Assembly (NCBI GenBank): GCA_964035795.1
Contig: OZ038321.1
Span: forward strand, 28,552,807-28,616,806
Length of the DNA stretch: 64,000 bases
Source of the DNA: Pterobdella sp. o SKG-2022
Taxonomy: Eukaryota > Annelida > Clitellata > Hirudinida > Piscicolidae
Reading direction: 5' to 3'
Position 1 is the stretch's first letter, and each line of letters starts with the position of its first letter. Both the position numbers and the translations under genes were made by a program. Shown here piece after piece: positions 52,952 through 63,990 of this stretch. The notes under the pieces are model-generated. The model was not told the DNA's origin. It saw only the letters and a program-made list of their open reading frames with translations, and did no database searches.

Positions 52952-54137
52952 ACGGGATGAGAAAAATTCTCTGACGGGATGAGAAAAATTATCTGACGGG
53001 ATGAGAAAAATTATCTGACGGGATGAGAAAAATTATCTGATGGGATGAGAAAAATTCTCTGACGGGATGAGAGAATTATCTGACGGGATGAGAAAAATTC
53101 TCTGACGGGATGAGAAAAATTATCTGATGGGATGAGAAAAATTCTCTGACGGGATGAGAGAATTATCTGACGGGATGAGAAAAATTCTCTGACGGGATGA
53201 GAGAATTATCTGACGGGATGAGAAAAATTCTCTGACGGGATGAGAGAATTATCTGACGGGATGAGAAAAATTCTCTGACGGGATGAGAGAATTATCTGAC
53301 GGGATGAGAAAAATTATCGGACGGGATGAGAAAAATTATCTGACGGGATGAGAAAAATTATCTGATGGGATGAAAAAAATTATCTGACGGGATGAGAGAA
53401 TTATCTGACGGGATGAGAAAAATTCTCTGACGGGATGAGAGAATTATCTGACGGGATGAGAAAAATTATCTGATGGGATGAGAGAATTATCTGACGGGAT
53501 GAGAGAAATTATCTGACGAGATGAGAAAAATTATCGGACGGGATGAGAAAAATTATCTGACGGGATGAGAAAAATTCTCTGACGGGATGAGAGAATTATC
53601 TGACGGGATGAGAAAAATTATCGGACGGGATGAGAAAAATTATCTGACGGGATGAGAAAAATTCTCTGACGGGATGAGAGAATTATCTGATAGGATGAGA
53701 AAAATTATCTGATGGGATGAAAAAAATTATTTGACGGGATGAGAAAAATTATCTGATGGGATGAGAGAATTATCTGACGGGATGAGAGAAATTATCTGAC
53801 GAGATGAGAAAAATTATCGGACGGGATGAGAAAAATTATCTGACGGGATGAGAAAAATTCTCTGATGGGATGAGAGAATTATCTGACGGGATAAGAGAAA
53901 TTACCTGACGAGATGAGAAAAATTATCTGATGGGATGAGAGAATTACCTGACGAGATGAGAGAATTATCTGACGGGATGAGAAAAATTATCTGATGGGAT
54001 GAGAGAAATTACCTGACGAGATGAGAAAAATTATCTGATGGGATGAGAAAAATTATTTGATGGGATGAGAGAATTATCTGACGGGATGAGAAAAATTATC
54101 TGATGGGATGAGAAAATTATCTGACGGGATGAGAATT
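52952..54137. repeat. Minisatellite, 20-22 bp unit, about 55 copies
   Basis: Every unit has the 13-bp core CTGACGGGATGAG (variants CTGATGGG, CTGACGAG). A short A/T-rich linker of two main kinds (AAAAATTAT or AAAAATTCT, and AGAATTAT) separates the cores. Stretches such as 53060-53300 alternate the two kinds as a dimer. Confidence 0.97.
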
Positions 54138-54308
54138 GTCTGAAAATAAAATTCCCACAATTTTTTAACAAGTTATTTTTAGTAACATATTATATTATCA
54201 TAATCCAGCCATCTCCAACCTGCCTACGGTCTTTTTGAGTCACGTGACTCTAATGGTTAGAAACCATTCATCAACTGAGTTGACTTTTTTGGCTGATCAA
54301 AAACTACA

Positions 54309-54461
54309 TTATTTCATTTTCATTGCTTTAACGTCAAACTCCTTAATTGCACACGTCTGCAAGAAACCTTGAGACTGCAAACTCTTATCCAACATCACCA
54401 AAACAGCACAACCCTCTGAGTCTCCTCCACTGATGAATTCCACAAACAACTTCGATGCCAT
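54309..54461 (-). CDS. Small ORF or exon, unknown
   Basis: ATG to TAA, 50 codons: MASKLFVEFISGGDSEGCAV, then LVMLDKSLQSQGFLQTCAIK. Composition is protein-like and GC is higher than the flanks. No family recognised. It may be a single-exon gene or the start of one. Confidence 0.3.
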   Translation of the reverse strand: MASKLFVEFISGGDSEGCAVLVMLDKSLQSQGFLQTCAIKEFDVKAMKMK

Positions 54462-54836
54462 ATGAAAAGTTGAGGAATTTTGAAAATTTTTTTGTAAAAT
54501 TCATTACAACATCTCATAAAGGAGATTTTTGTAAAAAGTAGTTTTAGCAGAATGTAAACAATACAAAATAAAATTTAAATACGTAATCATTCCATGAATA
54601 ATGATGATGAATCAAAATAGTGGTTATGATGATGATGGTAGCTCAAAATGGTGGAGATGAAAACACACGGGATACAGTGTTTGGATGACGTGGTGAGGGT
54701 AAATGACGTCATCAATGTTATTGAAGGAAATAGAATGGAAAGTGGAGATGATGATGATGATGAATGTTGAATGAACAAAGTTAATGAGTGATGATGAAGA
54801 AGATGATGAGCCAGTGATGATAATGCTTGGACACCA

Positions 54837-57800
54837 CTACTCCCAGTTCGACTCAGACCTGCCAAACTTGAAGATATTGCCTCTGTTGGAAGGTGTGCTA
54901 TTTTTAGAAACATATTTAATGAGATATTTTTAAAATATAACTTTTCAGAGACATCTTATGTATTTTTCTTCAATATTTTGTAACGAAAAACATCAAATAA
55001 GAAGAATTTTTAATACATTTATTGAGAATCGGAAGCTATAATTTTCCATAAGTTTAACCTTATCATGAAACGTTGGCGAAAAAAATAAAATCGTAACTAT
55101 GGTTATATAGTGATTCAAAGACTATAATTAAGAATTAGTTAATTATTCAAAAAAACAGAAGTTGTTTTAATTTCAATGCTATTATTTCAAATAATTAATT
55201 GTGCAAGAGTACTTCAAAGAAAAGTTTCTAAACGATGTCACTTTTTATCAAGAGAAATTAATCTCTATTAGTTTGATTTCTTGCGTCTGAATTAATTCCA
55301 AAGCAATTTGTTCTAAAATGAGTGACTCCAATAAAAAATCTAAAACTTCCTTAGATGGCTCTTTAAAGGTTGCACCTCCAGCCACTCCCTCAGCTAAAGC
55401 AGCTCAGCCTGTAGCTCGAGAGACCTCAGAGCTATCTATAGATCCAAGGAGTAAGCATTCATGCTAGAGTACTTCAATAAGTACCTAAAGTCTGACTTGG
55501 ATGAATTTAAAGTCGATAACTTCAAGAAATGCTTGAAGGAAATCGGCTGGTTAGATAAGTATGTGGCAGATAGTTCCCCAAAGGTCGATGTCCTTAGGAT
55601 AAATAAGGAGCTAGAAGGTGCCACAAGCTCTGAGATGATAAAATCTAGATTTGATCATCTGTTGAGCAATAGAGGCAACTCCCAGCTATTTAGGAGTGCC
55701 AAAAACCTAGTGTTTGCAATGCGTTGGTTGCTATACACAGCTTCTGAAAAGGAACAGGTCAGAATCTGGGTTAGAAACAATGCTGATACAAACTACAAGT
55801 CACCTCCCCCGCTTAATATGTCAGTTAAAGCTATGTGTAATTTCATTGGATATGTAGACTCTGCTCGCCTGAAATGTAATTGCATATATGTCTTTAAACT
55901 AACCTCCTTTATTGCTGGAGACAAACAAGAAGCTCTCAACTTTGATACATATTGATGAATGAGCTTATGTTGAAAGTTCTTGTCTATATTTTGATCTAAA
56001 TTCTGCAGACTCTAAGTATATTAGCTAGTGCTCATTTAATATTATATTAGTATTAGGTTCAAATTCAATTCATTCCAATTACGAGGTCTCATAGAGATCT
56101 AGTAATTCCTAGGCACACGTCTGTGTCATTAGTTTTGTATTATTAAGCTGATCTAATTCGAATTTTTAAAAGAATATAATTGTTTTATAATTCCTAATAT
56201 GAACATAATTTGTTGTACGAAAAAGCAGCACAAAGGCTAGAAAGAGCTGGCCTTCCTGAAAATGGTGAAAAGTTGCGACAAGATGTTTCCCATATCCTCT
56301 ACTTAGCAAAAAAAAGAAATCGAATACATCCAGCAACTTAACAAACTATGAAAAAAAAAGGTTTAAAGTATTTGAAGGAAAAAATAAAAAACAATAAATT
56401 ATTTATTACCCCACAAGACAAGGGCATTGGTTTTGTTGTACTACTTCCCGATCAACTTTTTAAAAAAAGCTATAAAAGCATTTAAAAATATCAAATCAGA
56501 AATCAAAGATAAAACAAACAATTTAGAAACAAAAATCAAAAAAAAATTACTGGAACTGAAAAAAAAAAGAAAAAATTGTCAGAAAATGAATATAAACAAA
56601 TTTATCCTTCAGGTTCTTTGATTCCTGTAGCTTACCCGTTTATAAAAGCTCACAACAAAAACAAAAACTTTCCTGCAAGAAACATTATATCACATCGAGG
56701 TTGTCCCCAAGAAGCTCTGGCATTATATCTAATACCACTCATCCAACCATTAGTCGATGCTTGTGACTACACATGTAAAAACTCTGTAGAATTCGTTCAA
56801 AGCCTCAAAGAAATAACTTTAAAGGAAGACGAATACCTGGTAAGCTTTGATGCAGAAGCTATATTCCCATTAATACCTCTACGAAAATGCATAGCTTTAA
56901 TCAATAAAGACTTGAAAAAAGATACATATCTCTATAAACGAACAAGTTTCACAGCCGATGACATCACTGACATAAATTTATGCATATCTTCATCTAATTT
57001 TATATATGATAACACAATATACAGCATGAAGGACTCGGGACCTATTGGGCTCAGCCTCATGGTACCCATAGCACAGATTTGGATGAACTTCACTTTGAAT
57101 GAATCCATAAAAATTGAAATAAAGAACGCCTCGCTCACTAAAAATATACATGGATGACACTTTCGGAATTTTGAAGAAGAATAAGGAAAACAATTCTCAC
57201 ATTGAGTTTATTAATATCCTCAATGGAATCCATGAAAATGTTAAGTTTACCTTCGAAACCGAAACTGATCATACCTTACCTTTTCTGGACACGCTTATAA
57301 TAAAAGAAACCAATGGAACATTACAAACCACGGTTAGAAAACAATCTAACACGCGACTCACCATCAATCCGTCCTCCAACCAAGATCCGAAAACTTGAAT
57401 AGGAGTGTTCAAAGGAGCTTTGTGCCATGCCCATAGATTGTGTTCCAATAAAAGCCTTTTAAAAAACGAAATCAACTACCTCATAAACAATTTTGAAGAC
57501 AATGGATATAGCAGAAAAATACTTTAAAATATCACAAGAACCTACACGCCAAAGAAACTAACAATATCTAATGTGATATGAATAAAGCGTGTATTGGTCA
57601 AACAAGGGTGAGTATAAAAACCCAAATGAAGCAGCACAGGTCCGATGTTGAATCAAAAAAGGCTGTCTCAGAAATATCGGGGATTAGCAAACATGCTCGC
57701 TATTGTACCTATGGAAAAATTAACTGGGAGACTCCTGAGATTTTACAAGTTGAAAAAGAAAAAAACAAGTTTTCCCCTCAAAAATCTCTTGGTGAGGAAG

Positions 57801-59937
57801 TCTTGAAATAAAAACAATTCTGTTTTCAATGGCTTAATGACCCACAACTCATAGTTAATACTAATGCCTGGGATCCAATATTAAGGGATTTGAAAAAATT
57901 GACCGAAGGGGGACATAGAGATTAATTTCTCTTGATAAAAAGTGACATCGTTTAGAAAACTATTTTCTTTGAATTACTCTTGAACAATTAATTATGTGAA
58001 ATAATAGCATTGCTGCATCTGCATGAATATGACAGCCATCCATCAATAAGAATCTTTAAGCTAGACAAAAACACAACACAAAAATGATCAAGTATGATTG
58101 GCTAAAAGGAAATAGCGCAAAAGTAAGATATGAGAACCCTGTGAAGATGAGGGCATTCTGCAGGAAGATGGCCACTCCGGGGTACTGGTCGGGACGGGCT
58201 GTGGTGATGCTAATGATTGTAATAATGACTCATAGAAATAAATAAGAAATATAAGTTAGTTATGGAAATCAACTAATGTGAATGTTGAAATGTTTGAAAA
58301 GCAATCCAGGTGGAGATTATTTTTAATTCTTATATTCAAAGTTTGAGTCTCTCATTTTCGATTTTCCACAGAAAAATGAAGATTTTTTAAAGGAATAATG
58401 ACAACATTAGCCATATTTTTTTTATCGACCATTAGTCGCCCCATAGTGGGGTTTCGTTAGCTCAACAAATGTCCCACAGGGCGCTACTCCTTGTGTACTT
58501 AATGTCGGTCTCCGCGGGATCGAAACCTGGTAGTTTTAAATAATTAGTCTAATGCTCTACCACCGAGCTATATGGGCTGACCAAGCCCCGACTATGAGAT
58601 TAAGAGTCTCATACAGTATATTATATCATATTAGCAATATTATGGTGATGATAATGATACCAGGAATGACGTAGACACCAAAGAGAATCCATGAGGCAGC
58701 GATGAGACCTGCAAAACCCAGCACGAAGCCTAGAAAGAACCAGATGCGAGCAGCTGGGTGAGGGTGGAAAAGAAGGTGTGTTGTGTGGTGGATAGGAATA
58801 GTGGTGTTTTGTGGAGACATAAAAACATGAATTTGAAGTTATACAAGGCACATATAAATCCTGCTACCTGTCTGACCAAAGCATCCTTCCACATAGTTAT
58901 CTCCTCTGATAGCACTGTTCGGGATGCTGTTGATCCTGTGGGTTGTGAGAAGGTGGTGGTTTAAGGTTGGTTGAGAGGGTAGTGCTAGTGTGAAGTTGGT
59001 TGAAGGGGAAATCAATGTGGTTATAAAAAAGGAATAAAAATAATTAAATAGTTGAGATATGAATTTTGAAAAAATTGATGATAAATTAAAGTGAAATATG
59101 AGCAAACAAATAGAAAATACTGATAAAACAATAACCCCTACACCAAAAAAATCTCAAATAATTGGTATGAAGAAAATGCTGGGAAATGAAAAAACATACA
59201 TAAACAGAATACAAAATTTAGAAAAAAGATATATACTGAAAACCAGCAAACACAAACACCCACATAAAGAGAGCTACAGTGGACACAACTCCACACACAT
59301 GGGTAGCATGGTGCAGTTGAGACTGGTCAGGGTATTGGACTGCCGCATCAATCATTATCCACCATCCCATGCTGAACTATAGTTTGAGGTTTAAATGGTA
59401 GTGAGCTATCATGAGTTTTATGTAAATATAAACAATTTATAAAATTAGAAACAAACACTAAGGTTTATTGAGAAACATGAAGCTTTTTTATTCCTCTATA
59501 AATATCATAACTTTCAACCATTTTTCACACTAGATAATGTAAGATACTCTTACGAAGAGCTTCGTGCATTAAGTTTCTCAATGAACCTTAGTGTTTGTTT
59601 CTATTATAATGATTTCCGACTATTTTACGTTAATATCATGAATTTGTCTTAACTTAATGAAAAAGGCTTATTCTAAATCTAATTTTCCCTATGTCTATTG
59701 ATGTTTGTTGCAAGAACCAACCAAAAGCTTTGATTATATAATATCACATCAACCAATTGTGCTATTAAAACTTTTATAAATTGTTGAGTATACTATTTAA
59801 TATTATACAGAAACATAAAATACCATTAATCCAGCTACAACAGACGAAACTAAATTCCTTTTTTCTCTAAGTTGATTCCAAATGTCCCACTCAAGACAGC
59901 CATTTTGACACATACAGGCATCCAAACAACTTGCCAT
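54837..59937 (-). CDS. TMEM50: TMEM50 family membrane protein
   Basis: Six exons join in phase: 59937-59824, 59376-59264, 58935-58868, 58753-58661, 58198-58138 and 54882-54837. They total 495 nt (164 residues; vertebrate TMEM50A is 157). Recognisable segments are [75 protein letters not shown] and the terminal [11 protein letters not shown]. There are four hydrophobic segments, as in the family. Members are ER/endosomal membrane proteins of poorly known function. The last intron is 3.25 kb because a Penelope-like element has inserted in it. A SINE lies in the upstream intron. The paralogue (A or B) cannot be decided. Confidence 0.93.
54940..55080 (+). repeat. Repeat outside the PLE2 5' inverted repeat, shared with PLE1
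   Basis: Blocks CAGAGACATCTT, AATACATTTATT, CTATAATTTTCCATAAG and TTTAACCTTATCAT occur in the same order and PLE-relative orientation as at 36385-36245 (minus). Confidence 0.7.
55173..55267 (+). repeat. PLE2 terminal inverted repeat, 5' side
   Basis: It contains TCAATGCTATTATTTCA, CGATGTCACTTTTTATCAAG and AGAAATTAATCTCTAT. The reverse complement matches 57914-58012 with only a few differences. Confidence 0.92.
55318..55955 (+). CDS. Novel ORF pair in PLE2 (49 + 164 codons), unknown
   Basis: A first frame (55318-55467) starts [20 protein letters not shown] and is Ser/Lys/Pro/Ala-rich. A second frame (55461-55955), shifted by -1, starts [20 protein letters not shown] and runs 164 residues, including [40 protein letters not shown] and [20 protein letters not shown]. 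It is charged and probably helical. I recognise no domain. The start codon of the second frame overlaps the stop of the first (ATGCTAG). It lies inside the inverted repeats and is intact while the RT is broken. Confidence 0.6.
57914..58012 (-). repeat. PLE2 terminal inverted repeat, 3' side
   Basis: Reverse complement of 55173-55267; it contains ATAGAGATTAATTTCTCTTG and TATGTGAAATAATAGCATTG. Confidence 0.92.
58429..58585 (-). mobile_element. tRNA-headed SINE, tail type A
   Basis: Minus-strand head (CATATAGCTCGGTGGTAGAG ... CAGGTTTCGATCCCGCGGAG), then the tail ACACAAGGAGTAGCGCCCTG and GTTGAGCTAACGAAACCCCA. This is the same tail as the copy at 11742-11909. It lies in an intron of TMEM50, same sense. 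Confidence 0.8.
59449..59605. mobile_element. MITE-like hairpin repeat
   Basis: The left end AGAAACAAACACTAAGGTTT plus ATTGAGAAAC is mirrored at the right end (GTTTCTCAATGAACCTTAGT plus GTTTGTTTCT). That gives arms of about 30-37 bp around an 80-bp centre. A partial copy exists at 9087. There is no coding capacity. It lies in intron 1 of TMEM50. Confidence 0.7.
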
Positions 59938-60432
59938 TTTCAATTAAATAAATTATTTTTCAAAATTCCTTGCCGATTGAATCGTTCAATTTTCAACTTA
60001 TGATCATAACACTGGTTAAAAGTTCATCGAAGCTAATAACTCATTATATATTTTTGCTGAGTTTTTTTAAAAGTTTATTCGAAAAATGTTTATGTAGCTT
60101 TATAATATTGAAATAATCGAAAGACCGAAACAATTACACCGTGATACAAGCTCTGATCGGAAAAGTTTAGTTCATCTTTTATAGAGGTTTGAAAGCAGAA
60201 GAACCAAACGGACATATTAACTCCAAGAAAGATGAATCAAGTATTTGAATAATAGGATAAAAAAAATTAGAATTTTAACGGCAACAATATTATTAATACG
60301 ATAAACTGATGCATAAAGACCACCCTTTCAAATATACAAAATTTTTGATAATCATAAACAAATAAATTCTGATGGTGTGAACTGATTAATGTTATAACGA
60401 AAAAAAAAAATGAAATATCAGTTGTGAAGATC

Positions 60433-62447
60433 TTATTGGGCGGGAATCTTGGGCAGTCCAAACTCATCAACTGCCACCCCATCCTGTAAGTGCACATTGT
60501 GGTAGAGTGTTTAACAGTGACACAACTACAATTCCATCAAACAAAAACTGATAATTACACAACAAAAACTCAGAAACCACCCTCATCCACACACACACAC
60601 ACCACCACCGGCACCCTCATCAACGAGACCACACCTACTCACCTGGTTGACAGCACTGTCAGTTCCAGGTACGGAGGTGGGAGCGTTGGGAGCCTTGGAT
60701 GCCTCATCTAGGTATGATGAGTCATCATCCAGAGCTATTTCATCCCCTGATGTCGTATGGAAGGGTCAACGTTGATAATGGAAAATGAAAAAGTGTGATT
60801 AATGATTTTTTAAACGAGCATTTATGATTATAAATAATTTATGAGTAATGCTAGTGATGAAAGATAAAAAAATAACAATCCATAATACTAAGATTGAACA
60901 ACAGAGCCACATAGGTATAAACCATTCTTTCCAAACTCTGTTCACCTAAGGCTTCAAGCTCCGCCTCCAATTCGTCATCATCGATCTCAGGCATGCCATA
61001 AGACCTGCCCATCACCTCTTGTATCTCATTTGATTGCTCTGTCAAGTCCTCCAACTCGTCATGTAAATCCTTGAAGATGGGTGCATGCATAAATGAGGTT
61101 TTTGTATATGTATCTGGTATTTTTATAACAACAAAAATGAGGCATAAACAGTTGAAAATTTAACTTGAAAGATAAAATAAATGAAAAGAATATATACACT
61201 TCATTCATTGATATTATCGCATATTTGGAATTTATTTTATTTTAACTGGAATAACTCAATCATGAGAATCATCATCAACAACACAACCCACCTCGATCTT
61301 GTCAATGTTGACCTTTTTGAATTCCTTCTTGAACTCTTTTACTCCTGTCTTCATGGCAGTCACAGTGGTCTGGTGTGTGTGATGTTGTATGTTTGAACAT
61401 AGCTTGATTTGACTTAGTTGACAATATTGTGAAACAGACTTATGATAAGGTTAAACCTAACAAAAACATTATTTGAATGAAATTTTATCACATGTTCTTC
61501 TGAGAAATCCCTTGTAAATCATGGTGTATATTTTTAGAGACTCATTTAGTTCAGTCAAACAAATGAAAAAAATTCCTACTTTTAGCTGAATCAGTTATAT
61601 AAACATCTATGGATATATATAGTTAATTTTTATATACATGCACAATGGAAAAGATATGGAGGACAAAACTGCATTGAGTGATATGTGGACATATGAAGAC
61701 AAAAAAAAAGATAGTGACTTGTGTATCCTTCATGGCCTGAATGTTATAGTTGGTCTGATCAAGGTTGAAGGACTGTTGCATCAGGCTCTCTCTTTGTTGC
61801 TCGTACCTGTGTGTGTGTGTCTTTAGGTAAACTGCACATTCTGCAGTTTAGTGCACTCGCCTTATGGTATATAAATGCTCAAGAAAAAGTGTGTGTGTGA
61901 AAAGAGGTTGGTGTGTTGAGTTGAGATTTTGTATGTCAGATACTCTTGCTGTGTATCGAAACTTATCAAAGAAAGAACTGAAAGATGAATCGAAAAGTTT
62001 CAACTTACATTCTTTTTTGTTTTAACACTTTCAAAGCCTTGCTTTTTAACAAATTCTGAAACATTCATATATTAACTAATATGAATTTGAAAGTTTGAAA
62101 TAAACAATGATCAAATTCCACTGATCAGTGGTTGTAAGGATCGACACCTTGGCAGGCCCCTCCCTCATCTTCTTCATCTGATCTCGATACTTGGACAGAT
62201 CTTGGTCTAATCTGGCTATCTTTTTGTCCACTGTCTCTCCTCTTGTGTTTAGCTGATGTCACATGAATATTAGGAGTTCCCAATTAAGTTAGGAATATGA
62301 TGAAAAAGATTGAATTTATCATACGTTTGGAAACACGGATTAAAAGTGGAGACTACAAAAGATGTCACGATGACTCACCCCTGTGATACAGTCGTCCATG
62401 TTAGGAAGGGGCTGCTTGGGTTTTGACGACCCGAACAATCGGTTCAT
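60433..62447 (-). CDS. CHMP5: Charged multivesicular body protein 5 (ESCRT-III associated)
   Basis: Eight exons: 62447-62379, 62252-62148, 62055-62009, 61806-61719, 61369-61292, 61069-60946, 60746-60643 and 60483-60433. They total 666 nt, 221 residues against 219 in human, with every phase matching. Key segments are [92 protein letters not shown] and the terminal [12 protein letters not shown]. It is a Snf7-fold protein with a basic N-terminal helix and an acidic C-terminal tail that binds LIP5. It acts in late endosome sorting. Its start codon is about 300 bp from that of IMP3. Confidence 0.96.
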
Positions 62448-62749
62448 TTTTATATTTTTATTCTTCCAATAAAATTTGAAAAAAAAAGTTGTTTCAACTA
62501 AGTTTTATTTGTGGCGAAATCACAAATATAGTCTTCCTTTTAAATAAGTGTTAATAAACAATACTAAAAATGCGCTAAACTGAAAAATTAATCAAAAAAA
62601 TTTAAAATATAAATTGATTGCATTTAATATAAAATATTGAATAAATGTTTTTAAAATTTAATAGTAACTTAAAAATATTAATCACGATTTCATTTGTAAT
62701 TCAAAACTAAAGTTCACTTTTGTCCTCGAAGTTGCATGTTGAGTGAAAA

Positions 62750-63369
62750 ATGGTCCGTCGTTTGAAATACGCCGAGAAGAAGTTGATAAAGAAGGTAGAC
62801 TTCATATCATGGGAGTTGGACAACAACATCCACGAGGCGAGGATAATGAGGAAGTATCACGTCGACAAGAGAGAGGACTACACAATGTGACGTTTTGGGC
62901 TTTTTTCTTTTATATATCTGTTTTAAATATTGTTAAAGACTTTTTCAATGAAATTGAAAATTATTCAAGTAAATACAATCTGCGTTATTATAGTTTTCGT
63001 ATAGTGTTGTATAACAATGAAACAGAATAGCCTTAGTAACTTAGTACAAAAAATTTCATGAACAAAATACTGGTGTCTAATAAGTTTGAAAATTCTCATA
63101 AAACTTTTTACACGTTATTTGGTGAACAAAAATGTTGCTTCAATATAAATAACCTATAACATTAACTTAATGCTCACACTGCCACAACAACAATCAGCTA
63201 ATTCACTCAATTCCTTCTTTAATAAATCATCTTTCAACCCACATCAACACAACTTCAACAGATACAACAAACTCTCACGACACATAAGAGAACTAGCTAG
63301 ACAAATCAAAGAGTTGGATGTCAAGAATGCATTCAGAGTGGAAGCCACCACACAACTTCTCGAGAAACT
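62750..63369 (+). CDS. IMP3: U3 small nucleolar ribonucleoprotein IMP3, 5' exons
   Basis: Exon 1 (62750-62886) encodes MVRRLKYAEKKLIKKVDFIS, then ELDNNIHEARIMRKYHVDKR. Exon 2 (63262-63369) continues NKLSRHIRELARQIKELDVK and ATTQLLEKL. Both match IMP3, an S4-domain protein (uS4-like) of the U3 snoRNP in the small-subunit processome. The frame ends in phase 2 at ct|gtaatg. The rest of the protein (the 'LGL' segment and S4 fold) is not seen in the final 600 bp and is expected beyond the window. The start ATG is the first in a good context after a TTGAGTGAAAA leader. Confidence 0.92.
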
Positions 63370-63448
63370 GTAATGAATTGTTCAAATTTAATGAATCATT
63401 CTCTTTCTTCATTTAACATTGATTCATCTTTCTATTACACCGCTTTTT

Positions 63449-63518
63449 TCACACACACACACACACATATCTTAAAACACATCCACACACACACATATCT
63501 CATCATCATCATCATCAT
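63449..63518. repeat. (CA)n and (ATC)n microsatellites
   Basis: Two short CA runs followed by CATCATCATCATCAT. Confidence 0.75.
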
Positions 63519-63546
63519 TTTGCATCCATTTCCATAGATTGGATAG

Positions 63547-63990
63547 CTATACAATACAATTATGAATAATATTAAAGTGGCATCCACTCCAGGACTTTTT
63601 GGACCACACAATTATTATAAAACAAAAAATTTTGAAAATATAAAATATGTATATTGAAACAGAAAACCTGAGTTGTTCAGAAATGTGATTCCACAGGGTA
63701 GGACCTGTTAGATAAAAAATTTTCCTCTCTGTGGTCTTTATACTCACCTGGATCAACCTTCAATGAATTGGCAGATATCAGTTTCTGCTTACCCGGAATG
63801 CTTGATAGCATGTTAAAATCTCTCAAAAGATAGGTTAGACCTTCATCAAACAAACACTTAAACATCAGCAGCAGAACCTTATAGTCAATACTCTCGTCAA
63901 TTTTAAGCCAGTGCAGATCTCTCAAAACAGGACTCATGTGATCATATTTTCTGGTGCCTGTAATGAGCCTGGCTGCTGTGTGGATGACGC
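63547..63990 (-). mobile_element. LINE fragment, RT C-terminal region
   Basis: The minus-strand frame 63937-63677 reads LRDLHWLKIDESIDYKVLLL and MFKCLFDEGLTYLLRD. A second frame gives TLWNHISEQLR. The 'LHWL-----I-YK-L-L-F-CL' pattern is the conserved tail of CR1/L2/RTE-like ORFs. It probably lies in an intron of IMP3. Confidence 0.72.

Larger units (their letters stand above)
55173..58012 (+). mobile_element. Penelope-like element 2 (PLE2) with terminal inverted repeats, extra ORF and GIY-YIG domain
   Basis: From the 5' end: an inverted repeat (55173-55267), an ORF pair of unknown identity (55318-55955), and the N-terminal PLE region (about 56214-56420, [20 protein letters not shown]). The reverse transcriptase follows (56576-57398: [54 protein letters not shown], then [10 protein letters not shown] with TLPFLDTLI). 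Next is a GIY-YIG nuclease remnant (57578-57811: [40 protein letters not shown]) and the second inverted repeat (57914-58012). RT and nuclease are split by frameshifts. RT plus C-terminal GIY-YIG is the standard endonuclease-bearing PLE architecture. It is antisense to TMEM50. Confidence 0.9.

Noticed and set aside
52952..54137. CRISPR-like array
   Set aside because: The spacing is regular, but linkers are a few A/T-rich variants and not unique spacers, and the genome is eukaryotic.
63540..63575. Third exon of IMP3 after the cattccatag acceptor
   Set aside because: The phase fits, but the residues (LLDSYTIQL-stop) do not match the conserved IMP3 continuation.
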